From Verrucomicrobiota bacterium (GTDB lineage: Bacteria > Verrucomicrobiota > Verrucomicrobiia > Opitutales > UBA953), in assembly GCA_016871725.1 (NCBI GenBank), contig VHCL01000001.1:62001-126000 (forward strand): 64,000 bases of DNA, written 5' to 3'. Under the pieces are notes generated by a model that had not been told where the DNA came from, ran no database searches, and saw nothing but the letters and a program-made list of their open reading frames with translations. This document shows positions 27,324-35,646 of this stretch, piece by piece. Position 1 is the first letter of the stretch, and each line of letters opens with the position of its first letter. Both the position numbers and the translations under genes were made by a program.

Positions 27324-28376
27324 TTAAGAGCGCAGCAGGCGGTCGAGCCGGGCGAGGCTCTCGCCGATCAGGCCCGCCATGTCGGCGTGCTGCCGGAAGG
27401 CCGGGTCCCGGTGGTATTCGGCCAGCCCGTCGGCGAGTTCCCTGGCTTTTTCGGGCGCGGTCAGGGGATTGGCCCGCATCGCGGCCAGGAGGTCCTTGAC
27501 CCGGTCGGGCGCGGCGAGGTGCCGGCGGTGGATGAGCGACTGCTCCTCGCGCCGGTACTGGGCGGCGGAGGCGGCGTTGATGTGCTTGGCGCAGAGCTGG
27601 GCGAAGGGCCGGTTCTCCTTGAACGACCCGGGCAGGTAGAAGCGGAGGCGCCCGTCATAGCTCTGCTGGTCGAAGTCCATGGCGCGCACGCGGATGGCGG
27701 TGGCGTCGAAGTCCGGAGTGACGGCGATGACGAAGTTGTAGGCGCGCATGTCGCCGAGCAGGCGCACGAGGCAGCGCTCCTCGAACTTGATGAGCTCCTT
27801 GGCCAGGCGCACCGGGTGGTGGCCGTCGGCGTGCAGCCATTTCTCGGCGAAGATGTCGCCCGGGATCCCGGTGACGTGCTCCTCGACCAGGGTCTCGCCC
27901 CAGGTGAGGTAGAGCATGCGGTTCGGCGAGAGCAGGTGCTCGAGCTCGAGCCCGCACACGCGCGAGGCGTCGCCGACCTTCACGTAGAAGTAGTCGTGGT
28001 TCTCGTTGTACGCGTTGACGATGCGGACGCGGAAGGGCTGCGAGTTGCCGAAGGAGCAGAAGTCCACGCGGTCGACGTACACGTGGCTGAAGACCTTCAT
28101 GCCGCCTTCGCCGCGCAGGAGCGCATACGTCTCGAGCAGGCCCTGGGAGAGCCGGCCCATCTCCTCCGGCGGATAGGCCACGGTCTCCCAGAGGGTGTCC
28201 TTCCCGCGTTCGAGCAGCGGCATCGCCGCGGTGAACCGGCGGAGCTGCGCGTACGAGACGGGCAGGGGGACTTCGCGGCCTTCGCGCGAAAGGTAGGCGC
28301 GCAGCTCCTCGCCGATCGGATAGGCCGGCTTGCGGTTCGTCCGCTTGAACTCGGCTTCGCTTCCGGCGGCGTCCAT
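27324..28376 (-). CDS. Conserved hypothetical protein, possible atypical kinase-like fold
   Basis: 350 aa; GDMRAYNFVIAVT...RVRAMDFDQQSYDG resembles a D-x4-N ... DFD catalytic arrangement; 2 nt after NUDIX gene. Confidence 0.55.
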   Translation of the reverse strand: MDAAGSEAEFKRTNRKPAYPIGEELRAYLSREGREVPLPVSYAQLRRFTAAMPLLERGKDTLWETVAYPPEEMGRLSQGLLETYALLRGEGGMKVFSHVYVDRVDFCSFGNSQPFRVRIVNAYNENHDYFYVKVGDASRVCGLELEHLLSPNRMLYLTWGETLVEEHVTGIPGDIFAEKWLHADGHHPVRLAKELIKFEERCLVRLLGDMRAYNFVIAVTPDFDATAIRVRAMDFDQQSYDGRLRFYLPGSFKENRPFAQLCAKHINAASAAQYRREEQSLIHRRHLAAPDRVKDLLAAMRANPLTAPEKARELADGLAEYHRDPAFRQHADMAGLIGESLARLDRLLRS

Positions 28377-28378
28377 CG

Positions 28379-28900
28379 TCAGTCGAGGTGCGGCCGCGCG
28401 CTGGTCTCCTCGACCACGACGCGCAGCGGCGCGCCGGGGTGGCATTCGGCGCGGTAGGCGATGAAGCCGCGGCGGTGCTCGTCGTAGACCGGCCAGAGCA
28501 GGGTGCGGTCCGTCTCCGGCACGGCGACATCGCCGAGCTCCTCGCGCGCGAAGAAGGCGAAGCGGCCTTCGTCGATCGTCGCCGGCAGGGCCGTCAGCGG
28601 CTTGCGGCAGTCGAAGAGGAACATGAGCCAGTGCGACTGGCCTTCGTAGCCTTTCTCGGAGATCATCCCGAAGAGGTGCAGGTCCTCGGTCGCGACGGTC
28701 ACGCCGGTCTCCTCGAAGGTCTCGCGCACGGCGCATTCGAACGGCGATTCGCCGACGCCCATCTCGAGCTTGCCGCCGATCGGGCTCCAGCAGCCGAGGT
28801 TCGGCGCCTTGGTGCGCTGGATGAGCAGGAGGCGGCCCGCCTCGTCCCGCAGGAAGACGAGGACGCTGATCTTGAAGGGCAGGGCGGCGCCGGCGGTCAT
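28379..28900 (-). CDS. NUDIX hydrolase
   Basis: GGKLEMGVGESPFECAVRETFEETGV Nudix box. Confidence 0.92.
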   Translation of the reverse strand: MTAGAALPFKISVLVFLRDEAGRLLLIQRTKAPNLGCWSPIGGKLEMGVGESPFECAVRETFEETGVTVATEDLHLFGMISEKGYEGQSHWLMFLFDCRKPLTALPATIDEGRFAFFAREELGDVAVPETDRTLLWPVYDEHRRGFIAYRAECHPGAPLRVVVEETSARPHLD

Positions 28901-28948
28901 GGCCTCACCCTTGCGGGCGGAGTCCGGCGGCACAACCCCGGAGTGCGC

Positions 28949-29941
28949 TCAGCCGGCCAGGATGGCGTCGATGCGCCGGAGTTCTTCCGCGGCGAACGGC
29001 GCCGACGAAGCCGCGGCCACGCACTGCTCGAGCTGGGTGACCTTGCTCGCCCCGATGAGGGCCGAGGTCACGCGGCGGTCCCGCAGGACCCAGGCGAGCG
29101 CCATCCCCGCGAGCGGCTGCCCGCGCTCCGCGGCGACCTCCGCGAGCCGGCGGACCTTCGCCATGCGCGCGGCGTCGAGCTGCTCGGGACGCAGGTAGCC
29201 GTGCGGCTTGCCGGCGCGCGCGTCGGCGGGGACGCCCCGCAGGTAACGGTCGGTGAGCATGCCTTGCGCGAGCGGCGAGAAGACCGCGCAGCCGAGGCCT
29301 TCCTTTTCCACGACGTCGAGGAGCCCGGCTTCCGGCGTCCGTTCGAAGAGGCTGTACTTGGGCTGGTGCAGCACGCACGGCGCGCCGAGCTCGCGCAGGA
29401 GCGCGCACGCGCGCACGGTGTCCTCCGGGCCGTAGTTCGAGATCGCGGCGTACAACGCCTTGCCCGAGCGCACCGCCTGGGCGAGCGCGCCCATGGTCTC
29501 CTCGAGCGGCGTCCGCGGGTCGCGCCGGTGGCTGTAGAACACGTCCACGTAGGGCAGCCCCATCCGCTTCAGCGACTGGTCGAGCGACGCGAGGAGGTAT
29601 TTGCGCGAGCCGAAATCACCGTGCGGCCCGGGCCACATGGTGTAACCGGCCTTGGTGGAGATGATGAGCTCGTCGCGATAGGCGCCCAGGTCTTCCCGTA
29701 GGATACGACCGAAGGTCTCCTCGGCGCTGCCGGGCGCAGGGCCGTAGTTGTTCGCGAGGTCGAAGTGCGTGACGCCGAGGTCGAAGGCGCGCAGGGCGAT
29801 CGCCCGCGCGTTGGCGTAGTCGTCGACGCTCCCGAAGTTATGCCAGAGGCCGAGCGAGATCTTCGGCAGGTGCAGGCCGGATTTCCCGCAGCGGGCCTGG
29901 AAGGAGGGCTGGGCGTAGCGGGCGGGGTCGGCCGAGTGCAT
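28949..29941 (-). CDS. Aldo/keto reductase (YghZ/GPR-like)
   Basis: FDLGVTHFDLANNYGPAPGSAEETFGRIL, YVDVFYSHRRDPRTPLEETM, GLGCAVFSPLAQGMLT. Confidence 0.9.
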   Translation of the reverse strand: MHSADPARYAQPSFQARCGKSGLHLPKISLGLWHNFGSVDDYANARAIALRAFDLGVTHFDLANNYGPAPGSAEETFGRILREDLGAYRDELIISTKAGYTMWPGPHGDFGSRKYLLASLDQSLKRMGLPYVDVFYSHRRDPRTPLEETMGALAQAVRSGKALYAAISNYGPEDTVRACALLRELGAPCVLHQPKYSLFERTPEAGLLDVVEKEGLGCAVFSPLAQGMLTDRYLRGVPADARAGKPHGYLRPEQLDAARMAKVRRLAEVAAERGQPLAGMALAWVLRDRRVTSALIGASKVTQLEQCVAAASSAPFAAEELRRIDAILAG

Positions 29942-29979
29942 GCTCCCAATCAACGCACGGCCGACCGGCTTGCCAGCGC

Positions 29980-30246
29980 TTAACAGCCTGCCTGTTGGGC
30001 CTGGATGGCGGACTTCTTCGTGAGATCGGAGTTCTCAAGGGGTCCATCGATCAGGGTGCCGACCGAAGCGGCGACCAAGCTCAGGAGCCCGTGGCGGTCG
30101 ACCAAACGGAGAGCCCGGACGGTCTTGCGGGCGAACTCCTTACCTAAGGTCGCGGTGGCGTGGATATACGTCAGCACGCAGAACAGGATGATGGCCCATA
30201 ATCGGAGCATCGGGAAGAGGGATGGCGTGGATGAGCCCATGCCCAA
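29980..30246 (-). CDS. Small hypothetical membrane protein
   Basis: 88-aa ORF with one hydrophobic segment (LRLWAIILFCVLTYIHA); no recognised family. Confidence 0.3.
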   Translation of the reverse strand: MGMGSSTPSLFPMLRLWAIILFCVLTYIHATATLGKEFARKTVRALRLVDRHGLLSLVAASVGTLIDGPLENSDLTKKSAIQAQQAGC

Positions 30247-30271
30247 TATTATGCAGACCCCGTGCCAACGT

Positions 30272-30316
30272 CCCTAGGGGGTAGTTTTGCCTAAAAATAG
30301 GCAAAACCTCCTAGGG
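30272..30316. repeat. Imperfect long inverted repeat (hairpin) in divergent intergenic region
   Basis: CCCTAGG...TTTTGCCTA-AAAA-TAGGCAAAA-CCT-CCTAGGG: arms of 9 bp and 7 bp separated by an asymmetric internal loop. Confidence 0.7.
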
Positions 30317-30388
30317 TCGTGCCTAATAATCTAAGAATCCCGCCGGCTTTCCTTCGCTCCCTCTTCCGCTTAGGTGAAACCAAGTCCC

Positions 30389-31204
30389 ATGCCTGAGCTC
30401 GCCGAAGTCGAATATTTCCGCCGTCGTTGGGACCCCGGCCTGGGTCGCAAGGTCTCCGCCGTCCGTCTCAATCCCAAGGCCCGGATCGGCCGGGGCGTCC
30501 CCGCGGCGGCGCTGACCAAGGCGTTGGTCGGAGCGAAGTTCGTCGAGTCCTTCGCCGCGGCGAAGCAGATGGCCTTCCGTTTCTCCGGCGGGACGTGGCT
30601 CGGCGTCCATCTCGGCATGACCGGTCGGCTCGAGGCCGGCGACGCGGAGCGCGAGCCGACGCCTTACGACCACTTCAAGCTGCGGATGACGGGCGGCAAG
30701 GAGCTCGTCTTCGTCGATCCGCGGCAGTTCGGCCGCGTCCAGTTCTGGCAGGGCGACGGCGTGCCGCCGTGGTGGGCGAAGATCCCGCCCGCGATCCTGT
30801 CGCCGGAGTTCACCGTCGGCGTCGTCGAGGTGTTCCTACGCCGGCGCGCGCGCACGGCGATCAAGCCCGTGCTCCTCATGCAGGAACGTTTCCCCGGCAT
30901 CGGCAACTGGATGGCCGACGAGGTCCTCTGGCGCGCGGGCTTCCATCCGCAGGCCAAGGCCGGAGCGTTCGGACCGAAGTCCGTGCGCAAGCTGCATGCG
31001 ACCTTGCGCGAGGTCTGCGCCGAAGCGATGGCCGTCATCGGCAAGGATTGGTCCGATCCGCCCGACACCTGGCTCTTCAACCACCGCTGGCGGGACGGCG
31101 GACGTTGTCCGCGCTCGAAGCAGCCGCTCGTCCGCGCGGACGTCGGCGGCCGCACCACGTGCTGGTCGCCCGCCCGGCAGGCGCTCGGCGCCGAACGCCG
31201 TTGA
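30389..31204 (+). CDS. mutM: Formamidopyrimidine-DNA glycosylase family protein with degenerate zinc finger
   Basis: N-terminal MPELAEVEYFRRRW, HLGMTGRLE, FPGIGNWMADEVLWRAGFHP; C-terminus CPRSKQPLVRADVGGRTTCWSPARQ. Confidence 0.88.
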   Translation: MPELAEVEYFRRRWDPGLGRKVSAVRLNPKARIGRGVPAAALTKALVGAKFVESFAAAKQMAFRFSGGTWLGVHLGMTGRLEAGDAEREPTPYDHFKLRMTGGKELVFVDPRQFGRVQFWQGDGVPPWWAKIPPAILSPEFTVGVVEVFLRRRARTAIKPVLLMQERFPGIGNWMADEVLWRAGFHPQAKAGAFGPKSVRKLHATLREVCAEAMAVIGKDWSDPPDTWLFNHRWRDGGRCPRSKQPLVRADVGGRTTCWSPARQALGAERR

Positions 31205-31234
31205 CCTTCCGCGCGGCCGCGCGAACTTGAGGTC

Positions 31235-31801
31235 ATGCGCGTCACCGGCGGCATCGCCCGAGGCATCCCGCTCCGCGTCCCCACGCAGGGGGGCGTGCGC
31301 CCCGCCACGGATTACATCCGTGAGGCGGTCTTCAATTCGCTCGCCGCGTTCGTCCCGGGCACGGCGGTGCTCGACCTCTTCGCCGGCACCGGCGCCTACG
31401 GACTCGAATCGCTCAGCCGCGGAGCCTTGCGCGCCACGTGCGTCGACCAGCGCATCGGCGCGGAGCTGGCGGCCAACGCCGCCGCGGTCGCGAAATCGAT
31501 GGGCGTCGCCGAACTGCCTTTCACGAAGATCACCGGCGACGCGACCAAGCCCGGCGTGGCCGCCGGCCGCTTCGACCTCGTGTTCGCCGATCCGCCCTGG
31601 GAGCTCTGGCAGACGAAGGGCGCGGAGATCGCCGCGACGGCGGTGAGCTACGCCGAAGAGGGCGCGCACGTGCGCGTGGTCCTCGAGGCGCCCGGCGGCT
31701 ACGAAGTCCCGGTGCCCGCGGGCTGGAAGCTGCGCAAGGTCATCGGCAAAGGCAAAGGCCAGCCCGCCGCGTCCGTCCTCGTCCGCAAGGCCGCGGAGTG
31801 A
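31235..31801 (+). CDS. rsmD: 16S rRNA (guanine(966)-N(2))-methyltransferase
   Basis: MRVTGGIARGIPL, VREAVFNSL-like, LDLFAGTGAYGLESLSRGA, FADPPW. Confidence 0.9.
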   Translation: MRVTGGIARGIPLRVPTQGGVRPATDYIREAVFNSLAAFVPGTAVLDLFAGTGAYGLESLSRGALRATCVDQRIGAELAANAAAVAKSMGVAELPFTKITGDATKPGVAAGRFDLVFADPPWELWQTKGAEIAATAVSYAEEGAHVRVVLEAPGGYEVPVPAGWKLRKVIGKGKGQPAASVLVRKAAE

Positions 31802-32536
31802 TCAGCCGCCGACCGGCCGGTGTTTCGTCCACGCGCGCAGGTGCGCGAGCAGGAGCGCGCCGCCGACCAGCGCCGCGGCCTCGACGCGCAGGATGCGGTC
31901 GCCGAGATGCGCGAACGTGAAGCCCGCCGCGTGCAGCGTGGCCCGCTCCGTCTCCGCGAAGCCGCGCTCCGGCCCGATCGCGAGCACCGCGGCCGTCGCC
32001 GGAGCCGAAGGCTCCGGCGTGCCGTTGGCTTCGTACGGATCGAGCGCGACCTTCCACGCGTCGGCCGCGACGAGCGCGACGGCTTCGGCGAGCGAACCGA
32101 CTCGCGTCACTTCCGGCACGAGCGTCGAGCAGGCTTGTTCGGTTCCCTTGATGACATGCTCGCGCCATTCGTCGTCTTTCCAGAGCGAGCTCGTGAGGTA
32201 GCCCGGGTCGCCTTTCGCCGATTCGAAGAAGATGATGCGCGCGGCGCCGAGGCTCGCGAGGTCGTGCAGGACTTTCTTCGCGGTCTGCGGACGCGGGAGG
32301 CCGACGAGCACCGTGAGCGGCAGGCGCGCCTGCGCGGCCTTCTCCCAGGCGACGGTGAACATCAGGCGCGGCGCGAGCGCGACGATCGTCGCGATGCCGC
32401 GCAGGCCGTTCTCGACGCCGACGTGGAACGCGCCCCCGACGGCGAGCCCGACGGTCTCGCGGAGATGGCGGGCGCGCCCGTCGTCGGCCGGCAAGCCGGT
32501 CGTCGCCTCCGCTGGGGTGATCAGCACCAAGTTCAC
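31802..32536 (-). CDS. rsmE: 16S rRNA (uracil(1498)-N(3))-methyltransferase
   Basis: HLRETVGLAVG, KAAQARLPLTVLVGLPR, AIGPERGFAETE, LGDRILRVEAAAL. Confidence 0.9.
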   Translation of the reverse strand: MNLVLITPAEATTGLPADDGRARHLRETVGLAVGGAFHVGVENGLRGIATIVALAPRLMFTVAWEKAAQARLPLTVLVGLPRPQTAKKVLHDLASLGAARIIFFESAKGDPGYLTSSLWKDDEWREHVIKGTEQACSTLVPEVTRVGSLAEAVALVAADAWKVALDPYEANGTPEPSAPATAAVLAIGPERGFAETERATLHAAGFTFAHLGDRILRVEAAALVGGALLLAHLRAWTKHRPVGG

Positions 32537-32624
32537 TTCGTCAAAGGTGGACGCGCGGGTCCGAGTGGCGAGAGGGAAGGGTGCTAACGCTTGCGCGCGT
32601 GGCCGACCCTTTCATGATGGGGGC

Positions 32625-33260
32625 ATGGACCTTTCGGACTTCCGTAAAGAGTATGCCGCCCACGGGGTCGACCGGCACGAGCTGCTCGAGTCGCCTCTGG
32701 CCCAGTTCAAGGCCTGGTTCGACCAGGCCAAGGCGGCCGGCGTGGTGGAGCCGAACGCGATGGTCCTCTCGACCCTGGGGCTCGACGGCTTTCCTTCTTC
32801 CCGGACCGTCCTCCTCAAAGCCGCCGACGAGCGGGGCTTCTCCTTCTTTACTAACTATGGGAGTAAGAAGGGGGCCGAGATCGCGGCCAACCCTCGGGTG
32901 ACCCTGCTTTTCCCTTGGTTCGCCCTGGAGCGTCAGATTCACATAACTGGTTCACTGGTAAAGACATCGGAAGAAGAGTCGGTGGCCTATTTCGCCCGCC
33001 GCCCCTATGGCAGCCAGCTGGGCGCCCTCGCCTCGGATCAGAGTGAAATCATCGCCGACCGGAAGGTCCTGGAAACGCGCTTGGCCGAGCTCAAGGCCAA
33101 GCATGCCGAAGGCCAGGTCCCGAAGCCCCCGCACTGGGGTGGGTACCGCCTGATTCCGCATCATTTCGAGTTCTGGCAGGGCCGCACAAATCGTCTCCAT
33201 GATCGCTTCGTTTACACCCTAAAGGGCGACAAATGGGAGATCGTCCGGCTGTCGCCCTGA
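32625..33260 (+). CDS. pdxH: Pyridoxamine 5'-phosphate oxidase
   Basis: NAMVLSTLGLDGFPSSRTVLLK, FFTNYGSKKG, WGGYRLIPHHFEFWQGRTNRLHDR. Confidence 0.95.
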   Translation: MDLSDFRKEYAAHGVDRHELLESPLAQFKAWFDQAKAAGVVEPNAMVLSTLGLDGFPSSRTVLLKAADERGFSFFTNYGSKKGAEIAANPRVTLLFPWFALERQIHITGSLVKTSEEESVAYFARRPYGSQLGALASDQSEIIADRKVLETRLAELKAKHAEGQVPKPPHWGGYRLIPHHFEFWQGRTNRLHDRFVYTLKGDKWEIVRLSP

Positions 33261-33270
33261 GGCCTCAGGG
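33255..33270. repeat. Perfect 16-bp palindrome followed by a second palindrome between pdxH and atpB
   Basis: CCCTGAGGCCTCAGGG (33255-33270), containing pdxH stop codon, then GTAATT-AG-AATTAC (33270-33283). Confidence 0.6.
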
Positions 33271-33382
33271 TAATTAGAATTACTAATGGCGTGGGCCTTG
33301 CTCCTCTTACTCTGGGGCAGGGGGTATGCGTAGGGTTGACCCCCGCCTATGGAATCATTCACCAATGCCTCTTTGCGTCTAA

Positions 33383-34228
33383 ATGCGCTCGCTTTCTCTC
33401 ATTGGTCTTTTCGCCCCGGCACTCGTTTTCGCTAGCTCCGAGGGCGTGCCGCAGGCCGCGACCGACCTCTTCCATCTCGGCGGGTTCCCGATCTCGAACT
33501 CCATCCTGACCACCTGGATCATCGCGCTGCTGATCATCGTCGGCGTCCGTCTCGCGGTGGGCACCCCGAAGCTCGTCCCGGGCAAGGGTCAGGCCGTCGT
33601 CGAAGGCATGGCGCAGGGCCTCCGTGACTCCCTCGAGCCGATCGTCGGCAAGAAGATGATCGGCAAGACCTTCCCGCTCCTCTGCGGTTTCTTCGTCTTC
33701 ATCCTCCTGATGAACTGGAGCGGCCTGCTCCCGGGCGTCGGCACGATCAAGTTCCAGCACGGAGGCCATTGGCTCGACGCCATCCGTCCGGCCAACTCCG
33801 ACCTCAACACCACGCTCGCGCTCTCGGTGCTCTCGTTCGTCGCCTGGACTTACTTCGTACTGCGTTACGCCGGCTTCAAGGTCCTGATCTTCGACCTCTT
33901 CGGCAACAAGGCCGACAAGAAGGAGATCGGCCTGCCCATGTGGCTCCTGCTGAGCTTCATCTTCCTCGGCGTCGGCGGCATCGAAGTCGTCTCCATCGCC
34001 TTCCGCCTCATCTCCCTTTCGTTCCGCCTCTACGGCAACGTCTTCGGCGGCGAGAACCTGATCCACTCCCTGGGCGGCATGGCCCCGTACGTCGTCCCCG
34101 CCGTGGCGGGCCTCCTCGAGGTCCTCGTCGGCGTCATCCAGGCCTTCGTCTTCACGCTGCTCTCCGCGGTGTACATCGGCCTCATCTGCAACCACGAAGG
34201 CGGCCACGACGACGAGCACGCCCATTGA
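33383..34228 (+). CDS. atpB: F0F1 ATP synthase subunit A
   Basis: C-terminal SFRLYGNVFGGENL and VFTLLSAVYIGL motifs; first gene of atp operon. Confidence 0.95.
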   Translation: MRSLSLIGLFAPALVFASSEGVPQAATDLFHLGGFPISNSILTTWIIALLIIVGVRLAVGTPKLVPGKGQAVVEGMAQGLRDSLEPIVGKKMIGKTFPLLCGFFVFILLMNWSGLLPGVGTIKFQHGGHWLDAIRPANSDLNTTLALSVLSFVAWTYFVLRYAGFKVLIFDLFGNKADKKEIGLPMWLLLSFIFLGVGGIEVVSIAFRLISLSFRLYGNVFGGENLIHSLGGMAPYVVPAVAGLLEVLVGVIQAFVFTLLSAVYIGLICNHEGGHDDEHAH

Positions 34229-34306
34229 CCTTTCGCTTTCGAGGCGCGCGACCTGCCGGGAATCCCCCGGCGGCGCGCCGAGGAAAAACCAAAACACACA
34301 ACACAC

Positions 34307-34510
34307 ATGATCATCGCTGAAATCACCGGTTCCCTCCCCGCCGCCGTCGGCTGCTTCGCCGCCGCCATCGGCGTCGGTCTCGTCGGTGCCAAAGCCGTCG
34401 AGTCCGTGGGTCGCAACCCCGATGCTTCCGGTAAGATCCTCGTCCAGTCGATCCTGGGCATGGCTCTCGCCGAAGCCGTCGCGTTCTACGCGATCTTCCT
34501 CGCGAAGTAA
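34307..34510 (+). CDS. atpE: F0F1 ATP synthase subunit C
   Basis: Two-TM proteolipid AIGVGLVGAKAVESVGRNPDASGKI...GMALAEAVAFYAIFLAK. Confidence 0.95.
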   Translation: MIIAEITGSLPAAVGCFAAAIGVGLVGAKAVESVGRNPDASGKILVQSILGMALAEAVAFYAIFLAK

Positions 34511-34595
34511 TCGGTCCCGTGGCGCGGCCCCGCGAGGGGCCCGCCACTTCTCTTTCCTCCGCGCTGATCCCAACCTCCCTTTCAAAGTCCTCACC

Positions 34596-35198
34596 ATGAC
34601 CTTCCTCTCCGCCCTCCTCGCCGCCGACGCCGCCAAGGCCGCGTCGCACGCCGCTCCGGCCGCCCCTGGCGCCGCCTCGTCCGGCCCCCTCGGCGACATC
34701 ATCAAGCTCTTCGGCGACTTCGGCGTCGACGGCCCGCACCTGCTCATCCAGGTCATCAACTTCTCGATCCTCGCCTTCGTCCTCTACCGCTTCGCCGTGA
34801 AGCCGGCCCTCGGCCAGATGGAAGAGCGCAACCGTCTCATCGAGAAAGGCCTCGCCGACGCCCAGGCCGCCACGCAGCGCCTCGCCGAAGCCCAGCAGGC
34901 GGCCGACGCCAAGCTGAACGCCGCCTCCGACGAAGCCGCCCGCATCCTCGCCGAAGCCCGCAACGCCGCCAAGGCCGCCGTCGAGGCCGCCCGCGCCGAA
35001 GCCCAGGCCGCCCAGACCGAAGTCATCGCCAAGGCCAAGGCCGCCATCGAGGCCGACCGCGTCAAGATGCTCGCCGAAGTCCGCGGCGAAGTCTCGCGCC
35101 TCGTCGTCGACACCGCCGCCAAGGTCCTCGCCGAGAACCTCGACGACGCCACGCGCGGCCGCCTCAACGAGGCCGCCGTCAAGCAGCTCGCCCGCTAA
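34596..35198 (+). CDS. atpF: F0F1 ATP synthase subunit B
   Basis: Single N-terminal TM followed by long Ala-rich helix; position in operon. Confidence 0.9.
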   Translation: MTFLSALLAADAAKAASHAAPAAPGAASSGPLGDIIKLFGDFGVDGPHLLIQVINFSILAFVLYRFAVKPALGQMEERNRLIEKGLADAQAATQRLAEAQQAADAKLNAASDEAARILAEARNAAKAAVEAARAEAQAAQTEVIAKAKAAIEADRVKMLAEVRGEVSRLVVDTAAKVLAENLDDATRGRLNEAAVKQLAR

Positions 35199-35213
35199 GC
35201 CCGCCTTCTTCCG

Positions 35214-35609
35214 ATGTCCGCCGCCTCCGTCCGAGCCGAAGCCAAGCGCCTCCTCGCCCTCTCCCTCGAGGGCGGAGCGGTCTCGTCCGACCGCGTGGGC
35301 GCCGTGCTCGCCGCGCTCGCGAAGTCCCGCCCGGCCCACGTGCTCCGCCCGCTCCTCCGCGCGTACCTCGCCAACGTCCGCCGCGAGCTGACCCGCGGCG
35401 AAGCCCGCATCGAGCACGCCGGCCCCCTCGCCGCGGCCGACGCCGACGCGATCGCCGCGCATTTCTCCAAGGCCCTCGGCCGCCCCGTCCGTCCGGTCGC
35501 CCGTCGCAACGACGCGCTCCTCGGCGGTTTCCGCGTGCGCGTCGGCGACGACGTCACCGACCTCTCCGCCTCCCTGCGCCTGGCCACCCTCGCCAAGTCC
35601 CTTTCCTGA
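35214..35609 (+). CDS. atpH: F0F1 ATP synthase subunit delta, short form
   Basis: C-terminal LLGGFRVRVGDDVTDLSASLRLATLAKSL delta/OSCP signature; only 131 aa. Confidence 0.85.
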   Translation: MSAASVRAEAKRLLALSLEGGAVSSDRVGAVLAALAKSRPAHVLRPLLRAYLANVRRELTRGEARIEHAGPLAAADADAIAAHFSKALGRPVRPVARRNDALLGGFRVRVGDDVTDLSASLRLATLAKSLS

Positions 35610-35646
35610 AATCCTCCCCCAACCTTAACCCGCTTTACTAAACACA

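Noticed and set aside
33334-33365. Possible sigma-70 promoter (TTGACC) before atpB
   Set aside because: -35-like hexamer at 33336 has no suitable -10 at 16-18 bp spacing.
34307-34510. Sodium-dependent c-ring
   Set aside because: The C-terminal helix reads ALAEAVAFY, lacking the ES/T Na+-ligand pattern I associate with Na+-type c subunits; proton coupling is more likely.
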